Notes: a model not told the origin generated them from the sequence alone. A stretch of DNA of 64,000 bases from Xenopus tropicalis (GCF_000004195.4 NC_030681.2:26612982-26676981); one strand, 5' to 3'. Shown: positions 11,253 to 23,651, counted from the first letter of the stretch. Translations and numbers: made by a program.

Positions 11253-11675
11253 TCTAATATCTAAATTATTATACTCTCTTGTCTTTTCTCTTTTACTTTT
11301 AATTTCATCTATTATAAGAAAGAACCCTTTGCCTCTTTTTTCACCCAATCCCACCAAACAAGGGTCGATGAAAAAGGTTTTTGAAATTTTTTCCATTTAA
11401 CATGGAAAAATCTCTCTATAATCCTCTTTTTCTCTAATAAAACTGTATTTAGTTTCCAATCTCTGTTTTGTGCTTAACTCCACAACCTTTTATACTTAAC
11501 CTTATTTTTAATCATTTATCATCAGAAAATAAATTGTCAGCCAACACAAAAATCTGTACACAAAACCCATAACTTCAAAATCTGAAGAACATAAAACTAA
11601 ATCAATGCGTGACAATTAACATTCGCCCATGTAAAACCTTCCTCCCTTGTGTTTTTTCGGATCCCAAAAATCTTG

Positions 11676-12583
11676 TACAGGTATAGGACCTGTTATCCAG
11701 AATGCTCGGGACCAAGGGTATTCCAGATAAGGGGTCTTTCCGTAATTTGGATCTCCATACGTTAAGTCTACTAAAAAATCAATAAACAATTAATTAAACC
11801 AATAGGAGTGTTCTGCCTCCAATAAGGATTATTTATATAATAATTATAATTATAGTTGGGATCAAGTACAAGGTACTGTTTTATTATTACAGAGAAAAGG
11901 GAATCATTTAACCATTAAATAAACCCAATAGGGCTGTTCTGCCCCCAATAAGGGGTAATTATATCTTAGTTGGGATCAACTACAGGTACTGTTTTATTAT
12001 TACAGAGAAAAGGGAATCATTTAACCATTAAATAAACCCAATAGGGCTGTTCTGCCCCCAATAAGGGGTAATTATATCTTAGTTGGGATCAATTACAGGT
12101 ACTGTTTTATTATTACAGAGAAAAGGGAATCATTTAACCATTAAATAAACCCAATAGGGCTGTTCTGCCCCCAATAAGGGGTAATTATATCTTAGTTGGG
12201 ATCAAGTACAAGGTACTGTTTTATTATTACAGAGAAAAGGGAATCATTTAACCATTAAATAAACCCAATAGGGCTGTTCTGCCCCCAATAAGGGGTAATT
12301 ATATCTTAGTTGGGATCAAGTACAGGTACTGTTTTATTATTACAGAGAAAAGGGAATCATTTAACCATGAAATAAACCCAATAGAGCTGTTCTGCCCCAA
12401 TAAGGGGTAATTATATCTTAGTTGGGATCAAGTACAGGTACTGTTTTATTATTACAGAGAAAAAGGAAATCAGTTTTAAAATTCTGAATTATTTGATTAA
12501 AATGGAGTCTATGGGAGACAGGCTTTCCGTAATTTGGAGCTTTCTGGATAATGGGTTTCCAGATAAGGAATCCCATATCTGTA
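11676..12583 (+). mobile_element. TACAGGTATGGGATCC-type palindromic MITE with internal array
   Basis: Ends TACAGGTATAGGACCTG and CCCATATCTGTA with the two standard arms. It has an extra TATAATTATAATTATAG insertion before the array. Same orientation as the copy at 7971, and its left end abuts the LINE endonuclease remnant. The 87- and 118-residue minus frames that begin here are chance. Confidence 0.85.
11872..12455 (+). repeat. 113-bp tandem array inside the MITE, about 5 units
   Basis: GGTACTGTTTTATT at 11872, 11985, 12098, 12212, 12325 and 12437, spacings 113, 113, 114, 113, 112. Variants TCAACTACAGG, TCAATTACAGG and TCAAGTACAAGG distinguish units. Confidence 0.95.
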
Positions 12584-13589
12584 CTTTGCATTTTGTGTAG
12601 AAAGTGTGTATGTTGTTTGGAAAACATCTTTATTTGTATGATCATAATAGCAAGATATTTCATACACAAAGGGAACTGCAATTAATATAAAAGCACCCAA
12701 ACTGTGCATGAAATCTGTCAGCGACTCAAAGAATGATTGTGTTGCAGTCAGAACAGATTGTGAAACAGATGTGCAATACAGTTTCATTTTTTTTTTATAA
12801 TATTGACTGTTTCCCTTCAATAGCCAGTAGTATAGTTGACGATTTCTGACCATTGTGAGTATCATTGCTCCATACTTTCATTAGATTAAAAAATATGATA
12901 AATCTTTTTTAGGAGGTAACAAGTACTAATTTTTCATCTAATTGCCAGCATTTCATGTCTATGTTCCTAATGGTGATGCTTTACTCCCAATTCACAGCTA
13001 AGATATCACCTCTATGAGAAATAACCAACCAGACAGGAAAGAAAAGTACATTTACAAGCTACAGAGCCATTGCTCATAGGAATTAAAGCAGGAGAGGACC
13101 AGACCTGGCCAGAGGGAATCCTCAATCACTGCCATGGAAGTACATTTGTAGTGCCGTATTTCATCAACAGCTTGGTGTTTTTATCAATATCCCAATTATA
13201 TATTGTATCTGAGGCACCGCCAATGTCAACAGACCATATGCTCCATCTTCACTATATTAAAGAATAGAATATTTAATGTTTATCTTTCAGTTTATCATTT
13301 TTAACAAGAAATACAATACATCGAAGGCATAGAATATGTCCATTTGTGAAAACTAGACATCTCTTACTCCATTGTAAATGTTTCCAGTCCAGCTATGGTA
13401 CATGATCGGCCAAGTATTTTTTTTTAGCATAAAAGGGACTAAAAATCAGTCTTGTATTGAACAAATCCCTTGAGGGACTCTTTTCCAGCATCTTTTTATT
13501 ACTGCTCTGTATAATGAGTAAGCTCTGTTGAACTCAAGACTGACTGGCCACAACCATTCTTATCCCTTCCTAGAACCTTTATGTTCTCT
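12584..13589. other. No gene seen; single-copy-like sequence
   Basis: AT-rich, no repeat or exon I can support. The minus-strand frame at 12509-12865 has no recognisable motif. Confidence 0.35.
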
Positions 13590-13885
13590 TACAGGTTTAA
13601 GATCTAGTAATTAGAATGCTTGGGACCTAGGGTTTTCTGGATAAGGGATCTTTTGAAAAAAAAATGTTGATGTGACCACAACTTTTTGCCCGCTTCGTGG
13701 AAAAATTTTCCAATGGTTAAAAAAAAAATTGCTCATTACTATTTACCACCAATATGGATTCATGCAGCATAGTTAGGTTCAAGTATAAGCTACTGTTTTT
13801 TTTTTTTTTTTTTTATTATTTATATTATTTATTTTTTATTATCACAGAGAAAAAGGATTTCTAGATTATGGATCCAATACCTGTA
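13590..13885 (+). mobile_element. Old TACAGGTATGGGATCC-type MITE, interrupted
   Basis: Ends TACAGGTTTAAGATCTAGTA and GATCCAATACCTGTA with arm words AGAATGCTTGGGACC and TGGATAAGGGATC. At about 13668-13740 the text switches to TGCCCGCTTCGTGG ... AATTGCTCATTACT, resembling the GGGCGAA-type element, then returns to the MITE (TAGGTTCAAGTATAAG). A T-rich tract follows at 13796-13815. No tandem array. Confidence 0.65.
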
Positions 13886-15904
13886 TACATCCATAACAAA
13901 AATAACAATAATATTCCAGAATTAGGTATGGCCTAGCACAAATATGAAAGCATAAATTGAAAGCATTTCCAGGCAAGTAGGGCCCTAATGGGTTCTTCCT
14001 AGCAGGGACAACCCAAGGTTTTCTCATAGACTTTAGAAAGAGAGATATAACACAGATCTGTTCTTTGTACTAAGCACATTACTGCAACATGAAAAGGGCC
14101 CCTTTATTCTTTGTGACTGACCTTAAATGTAGCACCCAAAAATGGTTTCTGTTCAAAAATGGTTTAGGAGAATTCAAATGTAACATCCGCAACACACTCT
14201 GATCCCAGTATAACTACTGGCTGCTTGCAAGGAATACATGCCCGACCCCTAAATCTTAGACTGGGCCCTGGTTTAAATGAAGGAGGTGTTTAATATGGTG
14301 CAGTCCCATACTTGTATAATATATAAAGCTGCACTTTCCAGAACAGCTTTAACAGTCTCTAAGCACTTCCATGCAACATGCCCATAATAAATGTTGCCCC
14401 ATTTGACCAAGGAACATGGAGGAGGAGCATGCCAGGAGCTGCAACACAAACTGAAACATTGTGCATACATTCACAATTAGGTTTTTTCCATGTAGCTTTA
14501 GTATCCAGAGTTTGGTAAACCACATACACACCGATTAGCACAATTTCAGGATTACAGCTAGTCCCATGCATTCAAACAAAGTGCCCTTCCTTTTGTTCTG
14601 CTTCCCCTTCCACCTTCAGCCCACAGTACCTTCTCACAGGGAGACTCACACAAACCGTTTCACAGGGCTTAACCCAATGGTAACAGCTTTGTTAGGTCCT
14701 TCCTACCGAGTCACTCTGAACAACCTTTTGGGCATCGCACTCCAGGGTTCTTACTGGGTCTCCACTGGGACACTATAATTTTGGGCTTCCCTTGTCTTTT
14801 GATACTTTTCCGTATCCTCCCCACACCTTCCTTCCTAATCGTTAAGACCTACAGATTGGTTAACTACCTATTTCTGAATTTGGCTGCACCTTCCCAGTAC
14901 CATGCTGAGCCCTACATTGCAAAATACTGTAGGACCCATGAATCGTATTGATGTTACTTCTAGGAGAAACAGCAACTGCTGAACCCAGTCCCAAGGGTGC
15001 AGAGCAGTAAAATTCATTATTATTCAACAAGCCATAGAGCATCAATCAATACTAGTCAGAATCCTTTATGGATAACTTCCAGGAACCCCTTCTGTCAATA
15101 CAGAAAGGATGGCTAATTTTGATATGGATGCTTACGTCCATGCAAACTGCTTTGGCCTCTAAAGATGGCCGCCAGCACCAATAAATCAACCCCAGCAGTA
15201 TATTTTTCAAACCATTATTATTTCAAGAAGCACTTGGCTTAGGTGTTGCAGCATGAAAAGACATTTCTGACACTCATGTATTTGATAATAGGGAAGAAAA
15301 ATAAACCTTCATAAGTCATTCTGAGAATGAATCCCATAGAGAATGATATAAGCTAATCAATAAAAGAATGACTAGCCCCCACCTCCTGCCCACTCACACA
15401 CCTATACACAGCTGATTATACATTCAATAGCATGCAGCCGTAACATTTTATGAATGTCGATCTTGCAGATTCCAGGTGATCTGACATTCTGTTGTACTGA
15501 CCGGACAGACATTTCCATATATTGGAAGGAAAATGTATTCAGCTGTAATATCCTTGAGCAAAAATGCACTGTAGAGTTGCAGTTTGTGAAATGACTTATT
15601 GTGTTGAACATATCTAGCAAGAGATTTAGCTCTGGAATGCAAGTTGCAGGCCTTCAGCAGCATCATTCTACTTGCAAATGCAGATTGGCAGCAAAACAGC
15701 ATCGCTGTGTGGGCTGTAATATATGATTATATGATGTGTGCGCTCACTCTTTGCTGAGGGAAGGGAGATCTAATCTACAGGCAGGAAAAATGGGGAATGA
15801 AAATATATTCTATACACTAATTAATATAATAAATAAAGTCTACTATTTTATTCTTATCCTTTTATTTAAACAGGGCTGGCATGTTTATGTATGTTGTTCT
15901 TCAT
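13886..15904. other. No gene seen; about 2 kb without recognised repeats
   Basis: Several 60-85 codon frames on both strands, none with a motif, splice context or start that stands out. Probably intergenic or intronic sequence. Confidence 0.35.
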
Positions 15905-16070
15905 TCACATAGGCCCCTGCACCAGCAGAGCTTACAATCTAAGGTCCCTATGACATTCACCCTACTCACTATGATTAATTTGATTAGAGTCCATTGGAGC
16001 GTGGGAAGGATCTGAAATACTGGGAGAAGACCCACGCAAACAATGGGAGAACATGCAAACTTCTGGCATG
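15905..16070 (-). mobile_element. V-domain SINE fragment, minus strand
   Basis: Contains CCCTGCACCAGCAGAGCTTACAATCTAAGG-type tail sequence, then GGAGCGTGGGAAGGATCTG and CACGCAAACAATGGGAGAAC, the central domain read in reverse. In minus orientation this gives GTTCTCCC...TTTGCGTGGG, the conserved central domain of vertebrate V-SINEs. Confidence 0.7.
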
Positions 16071-16304
16071 GTTGGAAACAGAAAAGATGAGCAGACAATC
16101 ATAAAGCCCCACACTTAATAAAAACGGATGTAGTTTTCCGGGGCGAATCTGCCCCCAAAGCCGCCCTGAGCAGGCATATAAGATACCACCCTTACCCTGC
16201 CTGTGTGGAACCCACAGCTGAGCATTAGCAGCATCATCTCCTTTTCTTGCAGATAGTGCCCAAGCTGGAATCTGACTTAGGGCACAAAGTGCTGCAAAGC
16301 AGCT

Positions 16305-16493
16305 GTTTTATATAGGGATGCACTGAATCCGGGATTTGGTTTGGGATTCGGGCCGAATAAATTTTTTTTGAAGGAATTGGATTTTTAACCCCTTCCGATC
16401 CTAATGAACAGTTATTCGGCCAAATAATTTGGGGTGGGTTCGGTGGTTCGGCCAAACCCAAAAAAGTGGGTTCAGTGCATCCCTAGTTTTATA
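16305..16493. mobile_element. hAT MITE with perfect 15-bp inverted ends and 8-bp target duplication
   Basis: GTTTTATA at 16305-16312 is repeated at 16486-16493. The element itself (16313-16485, 173 bases) starts TAGGGATGCACTGAA and ends TTCAGTGCATCCCTA, exact reverse complements. The interior has TTCGG/CCGAA words (GGATTCGGG..., TTCGGCCAAATAA). Both perfect features suggest a fairly young insertion. Confidence 0.95.
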
Positions 16494-18279
16494 CACCAAG
16501 CCATCATAGGTAATATAATGAGGCTGACCTGTGGTATATATAAAGGTACAATAGTCATGAATTTAGCTACTTGGTCAGGCAAATTTGCCAATTTCACTTA
16601 TATGCCCAAACTGTCACTGAATATGTGCTGCCTTAGGAGGCAGTTTACATACAGTAGGTCACCTTTCAATCCCATTAGATCATAGCTGGTTTGCCCAGAA
16701 AGTCTGATCTGCTGATGCTTACTGTTAGACCAGGAGCTAACGCAGTACCGCACCCCTGTAGGGCTTCTTTACAGATCCACTTGATCAGACCATCTGCTAA
16801 AAGCTGATGTCATTAGACCATAAGTCAGAAAACAGCTTTAAAGCCATGAAATCTCTCAGTGGTGAGAAGTAGCAGTGCTACAGGCTATCAGGTGGGGCTC
16901 AAAGGACAACTGTAGGATCAGTCTCCACCACCCTTGGCCACCAACAACCAGATAGGAAGGGGCAACAGGAGACTACTGACTTAGTACCCTTGTATCTTAT
17001 CATTATGTATAAAGAGGTATTACCACTAGAAGTCAGGATACTAAGGTAAAGAGTAGATAGTGAATATGTGTCTGCACCCTGATTACATATGGAGTCATGT
17101 GGAATATCATTATCATAGTTTACGTTTTTATGTGTGTGCCTAATCCTCAGTGCTACTAGAATCCAAGCATGGCTGGCTACCTCGCCCAGCCCCTGCATAC
17201 ATGCGTGCGAACCTGGGGGGGAAGGAGAGTGCATTGACAACAGAGCCCGGCGTAGGCAGAACGGGGGTTTTCCTAGCATCCCTCCCACCTCCCTTGCCCC
17301 CTAGTTATGGCCCTGGGACCTCTTGTTTTATCAGCCAGGTATGCCCCATCTGAAGGCCCCATTGACAGGCTGAGAAGCTGTTGACTTTGTCCATCTGCAG
17401 CTTTTATCAGCCAGTGTATGGCCACCTTAACACACAAAAGAGCTGTTTTTCAGAGAGAATTTTGTGCCATTTGTACACAATTTGCTGCAGTACAGACCTA
17501 GGTATGAGTAAAACTGTTTTTTACCTCCAGAGAGTCAAAGTCCTATTTATTCAGCAAAATAAAATGATTGTGTGCAAAGTCATTGAGAGAGAAATAGAAT
17601 AAGATATAGGAAGGATATAACAGCAGAGGCAAGGCAAATAAAGCAAGTGAGAGTGATAAGGAATAGGAGTGTTGTTGCTGAGACACGACGGCATGACTCA
17701 CGTTTCTTAATGTACAGGCTTTCAGGTCTTCGGGGTAAACAAAGCAGTGAAAGCAGAATTACTATGTACTGGTTACAGTCTCTGGTTCATACTTACTAAT
17801 GCATTGTTTGTTAAAGAACACAGAACCTATAGAAATTCACAGGAGAGAAAAGCTGAAAGAAGATCTATATTTTGTTGCTTTGATGGAAGAAAGACAAATT
17901 AATAGGTGGAGCCCCAAACCTACACACCAAACATAACAGGCCCAGCAGAAACCAGAAGACTGGGGTTGCCACCTGGCATTATATTACCAGCCTGGCCAAT
18001 AAAAATGTTGGTTGATGTCAATGTTATTAATAGAGAAAAAACATTTAAATATAGGAATGGTGGTATAATGGTTGTAATAACACGTGGCCTTAAGTAATGC
18101 AATGGAGGCAAAACCGACCTCCAGACACTATTACAATTGTACTAACTACATATTCATTTGGAATGACCTTTTGGTACATTAATCATGTTGTATAGATCTT
18201 TATTGGGAACAATGGGCTATTTGAATCACCACATGCCCTCCAGTTCTGTGGTTCCACATATAGACATTACTTGCATTTA
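16494..18279. other. No gene seen; contains a short GGTTGCCACCTGG element fragment
   Basis: At about 17957-18000 GGGGTTGCCACCTGGCATTATATTACC...CCTGGCC resembles the left end of the element at 6231-6404. 17165-17340 is GC-richer (GCCCAGCCCCTGC, CCCGGCGTAGGC) and ends CCCCCTAGTTATGGCCCTGGG, probably an old hAT-like fragment. The rest shows nothing. Confidence 0.35.
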
Positions 18280-18525
18280 TAGGGTGGCAACACATGGGTC
18301 GATGAGTTGGCCCCTCCAGACCAAGATGATAACCTATTGACTCGTATATGGCACTGAAAATTTGCAATATCTGACAGCTTGAAAACAAAAGCCTGCCAGA
18401 GGAGGAGCACATTGGCACATGTATGCAGTCCTTGTCTGATAGGCCTCTGTAGGCCTTGTGCATGGGTGGCCAAATTATATCCAGGCCTGCTTGCTTGGCA
18501 ACCGAACCAAATGAGTGGATCTGGC
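18280..18525. mobile_element. GGTGGCCACACATGGG-type MITE, decayed
   Basis: Left AGGGTGGCAACACATGGG, right TGTGCATGGGTGGCCAAATT and CCAAATGAGTGGATC. Aligns in order with 1907-2215. Open frames of 127 and 68 codons on the minus strand run through it and are not genes. Confidence 0.5.
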
Positions 18526-18540
18526 AGTGTAGAGGCACTC

Positions 18541-18867
18541 TAAAGGGCAGATTTACTAAGACACGAACGCTTGGAGCGTTCATTCGAATGACCCGAGTGT
18601 ATTTTCACCGAATTTTTCATCACTTGCGTGACTTTTTTGTACAATTGCGCAACTTTTTTCGATGCTTGCGCAAAAAAATCGGAAAGGTTTTCCCACTGTT
18701 TATGATCGTTCAGTATGAAAAATTTCTGACTTTCGGATCGCCAGTACAATATTATTGGGACTAATATGATTTTTTTCGTAAGAATTTTGGTGATATTTGC
18801 GATCTTCAGAATCCGAATTTATCCTATTCGGGATTCAAACTCGTGATTTCATGAAACTGCCCCTTAG
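18541..18867. mobile_element. GGGCAGATTTACTAAG-type MITE
   Basis: Starts TAAAGGGCAGATTTACTAAG and ends AAACTGCCCCTTAG, a short inverted terminal match. The interior is rich in TTCGA, CGAAT and TGCGCAA words on both strands, giving CpG density well above the flanks. No coding capacity. Confidence 0.65.
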
Positions 18868-19544
18868 TCTGTCTGGGGTTTAGCCTTAACAAAGGGCTCA
18901 GGTAGGCCCAAAACATAGCCACTTCATGCTTTTGGAACCAATGAAACACAGTCACGGAAATGCCATGGTTCTTTTGTCTTTTGGATTAAATGCATCAGGG
19001 TTTTATTTGTCTTTTTTACAGTTATAGCATTCACTTTATTATAGCATTATTTTTCATGGGCTAATATGCTATTCCTATATACCCTATATTTATAACCTTT
19101 TCTGTGGGTAATTTATATGCCATGTCTCATAGGATAAGGGCTGGATTTATTCTGTGATTTGGTTAGTAATCCTGCTATAGCCCCTGAGGCACTGGTGCCA
19201 TTTTTCTGCTAATTCTAACACCTTGTTCTTAGAACAAACAGGTGAAATGGCATAAAGTTTCTGGGCTTAGGAGTGTGGAAGGACAGTGGACTGCAAGCTC
19301 TTTGCACTAGGTATTGAAACACATAGCAGTTAAGTATTTATATACACTGTTTCATTTATAACTATAGTCCTGCTTACATTTGTGCTGCTACATAAATAAA
19401 TACTGTAAATACAATAGAGTATTGGGAAGCAGCTGGGACAATGAGTCATTAAACCCTTCATGACAATTTTAAATCACCTTAAGCAAAAACAATAATCTTT
19501 AACTACTAAGGAGGGCCATCACTCCTACCATTAATGCATTAATG
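18868..19544. other. No gene seen
   Basis: AT-rich and apparently single copy, with no exon, RNA gene or repeat that I can support. Confidence 0.35.
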
Positions 19545-19718
19545 CAGAGGCACCCAACCACATTAAAATGTAAAAAGAGCTGGGGAGCAACATAAGCATA
19601 AAAAATTGTTTCTGGAGTGACAAATATGGCCTGTGATTGGTTATTTGGTAGCCCCTAGGTCACTGGGAGCAACATCCAAGGGGTTGGTAAGCAACATGTT
19701 GCTGATTGGGGATCACTG
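19545..19718. mobile_element. hAT-like element containing GAGCAACATGTTGCTG
   Basis: Begins CAGAGGCACCCAACC and ends GATTGGGGATCACTG (reverse complement CAGTGATCCCCAATC), imperfect inverted ends of hAT type. Internal GGGAGCAACATCCAAGGGG and AAGCAACATGTTGC are characteristic of a very common frog family. Flanking octamers CATTAATG and CTCTAAGG agree at 5 of 8 positions, so any target duplication has decayed. Confidence 0.7.
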
Positions 19719-20898
19719 CTCTAAGGGCTGCAGTATTGGCCAACATGAACTATCTGTGGGGCACTCCAACATATTCTTTAAATGGCATCAACATCTGGGG
19801 GGGTTTACTGAATAAAATCACTGGAAAAGTAAATCCCTGATCAGTTATTTTGCTTTCATCAGATCAAAGTATCGCCTACCCCAAGGTGAGCCATGTTGTG
19901 TCCTATGGGCCAAATAGGCCTGTTACATGATTCACCAAATATCTCTGTGCAATGAGAATTTCTTGGCATCCTTTTTGAATTTGCTGACCTTGCCATTGGA
20001 TAAAGATGTTGCAAAGGAGAGAGGATGTTGAGCTCATTACAGGCAGGCAGTGATCGATATATGCACCTGGCTATTCACACTTACCCAATACAATATAGGC
20101 CATGACACTAATTATACACAATTAAAATGCTATAAATGCTAGTTAATAGGGCCGGAAAGGATATACAATTTTCTTGTTACTAAAATACAATTACTATATT
20201 CAAATAAAATAGCAAGAGACCTAAAGTAAGAGGCCCATGTTGTGAAGGTCATTATAAATATCCGAACCCAATCCCTATGTGAATCTTAGTAGCTGTGAAG
20301 CTCCAGCATCCCCTGCATGGCTTATTTCTCAGCTGCTTTGTATTCAGCACTGCGCACAACTACAGTATCTTATTACTTGGCAAGCTCACGGTGTGGGAAA
20401 CCCAAAGGTGCAGGATTGAATTGATGGTCGTTGAGGAACAAGAACTGTCTAAAGCATTTTAACCACTGCGGTTCTAGTTTCCATTAAAATGTGGCAAACG
20501 GTTGGAATCAGTTACTGGCTAGCCCATTTCATGGCTGGATAGCCACTGAATATACATGATTCCAACGCACCTACTCTAACTGATGTCAAACACCCAACAA
20601 ATTGGAACACGGCAACGTTATTAAATCATTGTGACACGGAGCCCAGGGATGGAGGCGTCTGCGAATCTGCAGTGTTAGCAAGCTGTCCCTGCTCTCCTGC
20701 CTGAACAATGGCTAGAATTAGAAAATAATTTTCCTGGGCCTGGACAAACACATTAATGCAGATGAATGCTGACTTTTCAAAAATATGGTTTAATACTTAA
20801 TAGGGTCTGCAAGAAACTGCTGTATCATTTTATGAGCTGCAGAAGAACTCGACTAATTCATAGGCATAATCATAAATTAGGATTATTTGTGTTACAGT
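19719..20898. other. No gene seen
   Basis: Repeat-poor. 20300-20770 is of even composition and could hold conserved non-coding sequence, but I have no alignment to support this. Confidence 0.3.
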
Positions 20899-21143
20899 CA
20901 GTGTCGGACTGGGGGCAGCAGGACCCACCGGAAAACCCAAATAAAGGGCCCACCACTACAGCCTCACCTCCCCCGGTATGGGCCCACCACTCCCCATGAA
21001 TACCAGCGCCAATGCAGATAAGTATCACACAATGTATTCCAGCCCCCTAGTGCTTCACCACTGCACCATGTAGCCTGCTGCTGTGCTCAGACCCTGGCCC
21101 ACTGGGCTTTCTCCCAGGACACTGGTAGGCCAGTCCAACCCTG
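20899..21143. mobile_element. hAT-like element, CAGTGTCGGACTGG ends
   Basis: Starts CAGTGTCGGACTGGGGG and ends CCAGTCCAACCCTG (reverse complement CAGGGTTGGACTGG). Flanks GTTACAGT and TATACAGT match at 6 of 8, consistent with a decayed 8-bp duplication. Interior GGGCCCACC repeats make it GC-rich. Confidence 0.8.
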
Positions 21144-21548
21144 TATACAGTAACATGTGCTTAGATCTGGAAACCCTTGGCAAACCAATTAGATGTTTGC
21201 CACCATGTGGTGGGTCTTAGTGGACTGATCGAATCGTTGGCTCCCAGATCAATGATTAGATTATAATAGTGGTTTATGCAGACCCATGGTAAGAGAGGCC
21301 CACTTCCTTGCTTGTAGCCAAATATTGCTCATAGATGCTATGTAGCCTTTAAAACAATTCTACAATACGCCACACTATCTATCAATCAAATGTTCCTGAA
21401 AAAGTTACACATTCCAAGTGCATATTTTGGAGCAGCAAATGGTCAATTAGAAACAATACCAAGCAACTTTATGTCCAGTTGTAGAACCAGCAGCAAAAAA
21501 ATAAAGTGCTCTTTAGCAGTAAGTAGAATAATCATGGCATTATATTAT

Positions 21549-21725
21549 GGGGCGTATTTATTAATATTTGAGACAAACATCACCAGTAATAGTGCCCATA
21601 GAAACCAATCAGCAATTGGATTCGAACAGTCACCTACAAGTTAGAAAGCAAAAACAAAGATCTGAATGGTTGCTATAGACAATATCACGAATAATGTTTG
21701 TCTCTAATGTTAATAAATTCATCCC
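21549..21725. mobile_element. Palindromic MITE, TTTATTAATATTTGAGACAA ends
   Basis: The left arm GGCGTATTTATTAATATTTG...ACAAACAT is mirrored on the right by ATGTTTGTCTCTAATGTTAATAAATTC. The centre has CCAATCAGCAATTGGATTC. About 177 bases, no coding capacity. Confidence 0.75.
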
Positions 21726-23651
21726 ATATCTGTCTTAGTTTAAGAAGAAGAGCCCCTTCTACAACTTTGACATCAGAAATGTAGACAGTCAAAGCATCCA
21801 GAAACAGCCAGAATAAAAATGATTTCCTGGTTATTTCAAACACTTTTCTATTACTAACTATTATATTTAAACATGCTCTGATTGGCTACTGACTAGTTAT
21901 AGCCTTGCCCTATGAATGCACTTTAGGAGTTGCTACTTTTGCTTCTTTGCTTGGTTGTGCCAACTGTGCCCTTCTATACACTAGGTCACATCACCATTTG
22001 AAGGGAAAACAAAAATTAGGAACAGGGTGCAAGATTGCAGAAGAGAAGAACTATAGGCACAATTGGTGATATTGGTCACTGCAACAACTACTCATATTAC
22101 TTAAGAGAACATCAAAATGGTGTTGGCTCCAACCAGGTTGTGTCACACACTGACTGGATTAAAGGCTGTATTTAAAACTTCATACCGCAACACAATCCTG
22201 TATGTGTGGGAAATAAGCCTTGTAGAGCCTTTTAGGCTTGGCTTTTTACATGATTTATACTTCTACAAATGTGCCCTCTCTGCTTTTTTATGCTTCCTTT
22301 TTCAGGCTCCATGTTCTCTCCATTGGCTCCATTCTTCTACCCCCATCTTAATGCCTTCTGTGCTTCTTCCCACCTCATGCCTCCATTCTCTCTCTGTCCT
22401 CCATACTTCCTAATGCTAATTGCCCAGTTCCCATGTTCTCTCATCCCTCTCATGATCTCTATATCCGCATCCCCACCTCCCTACCAGTGGAGCAGACCCT
22501 ACTGATGCATCTAGAACATTAAATGCACATCACACATTATTCATTTATTTCACATTGATGTGGGTGGGTTCCAGATGGAGACAAGCTGCTAGATCAGTTG
22601 GTGTGTGTGCAATGTGTGATCAGCTCAGTGGCAACTACTGACAGGATTCTCTTCTACATTCTATTTAGCTGAAAGCTTGAATCACCTCCATCCCATGCCT
22701 TTAGCCTCCCCACATTCCTTCAGTACAAATAGGATAAAAACCTAAAAAACTTAAATTCCCCCTTTAACTTTTCTCTGTTCTGGAAATATCGTATTATTTA
22801 TTTGCTGTAAAAAAAATGTTACCCACTGTGAAAAGCATTTAAAAGCAAAAATGTATTCAGTTCTAGCTCATTAAAACCTCTGTCACGTCTCAATATTTTT
22901 TTTAACTCAATTGCATTAGACCTACTCAGTCCTGTCTGTCTGAGGCTGCTTATTCCTTGTGCCATTGGGTAAATTGGATCATAATTCATCAATCAATTAT
23001 TTAAAAATAAGGAAAACACATTTACACATGCAATAATTATTCTATTACAGCACAGAAATGAACCAGGCTACCCAAGACCTGTTATTATATAAAACATCTG
23101 GCCCCCATGAGCAATGGCCAAGCATGTCTAGGGACCCTGCCTGCGCTATTATTTCATGTTTTTGCATAATATTTATTTGGACATAGAATGCTAAATATTT
23201 TTTAGGGACTATCCTTTTATCCGGGAGGAGGTCAAGAAACACTGGTCCCCCACCTACAATGGCCTTCCAAGCTGTCTGATGTGGCTTTCAGGTCAATCAG
23301 ATTTTGGCTTTCCACACCAAATGTAACAAAACATTTGCCCAGGCACTAAGGTACAAAGCTTTATTTTACATGTTTCCCCCAAATCAGAGCTTTGCCCATC
23401 TCATGGCCATTGGGCCGTTGGGCCATTCCATAGTAGTTGAGACTTACATTGTAGCAAATTGTTGGACAAAAGAAGAGTGTGCCGCTCCATAGTATCAGAT
23501 AGCTGCTCAGCAAAGATAAAAATTTAACCAAAGGGCTTAAAGGAAATTGCGCTTGGTTATGGAGCCAACTTGCCTGCAAACCTGATTGGTTTCCTAGGCA
23601 ATACTGACTATATATGTAATAGATGTATAGATATAAAATCACATATACCTC
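21726..23651. other. No gene seen; about 1.9 kb without recognised repeats
   Basis: The frames at 22117-22413 and 22269-22505 are pyrimidine-rich (Pro, Leu, Ser, Cys) and overlap each other. They are compositional, not coding. Confidence 0.35.

Larger units (their letters stand above)
6989..11675 (-). pseudogene. Decayed non-LTR retrotransposon, Tx1/L1-like, minus strand
   Basis: Minus-strand translation recovers pieces of one LINE ORF2 in the right order. An endonuclease C-terminal block (GFTWANVNCHALI then a stop) lies at about 11638-11583. The reverse transcriptase start KSPGSDGL lies at 10454-10431. The block ending GRCIWENVIIVRDNLD starts near 9992-9795, and EKAYDRINHEF through SGVRQGCPLSP lies at 9773-9573. 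The catalytic YADD position reads HMDN at 9465-9451. A C-terminal zinc-knuckle-like CPREKCNLS...FWNFAQRLW lies at 7245-7141. The 3' end has a short A tract at 6998-6989. Stops and frameshifts break the frame many times and the catalytic motif is lost, so it is dead. Four younger elements split it. The 5' end is missing or displaced by the MITE at 11676. Confidence 0.85.

Noticed and set aside
16899..17288. 129-codon minus frame
   Set aside because: Overlaps a plus frame over GC-richer element debris, without any motif.
22117..22505. Two overlapping plus frames of 98 and 78 codons
   Set aside because: Pyrimidine-rich composition, no motif, no splice or start context.
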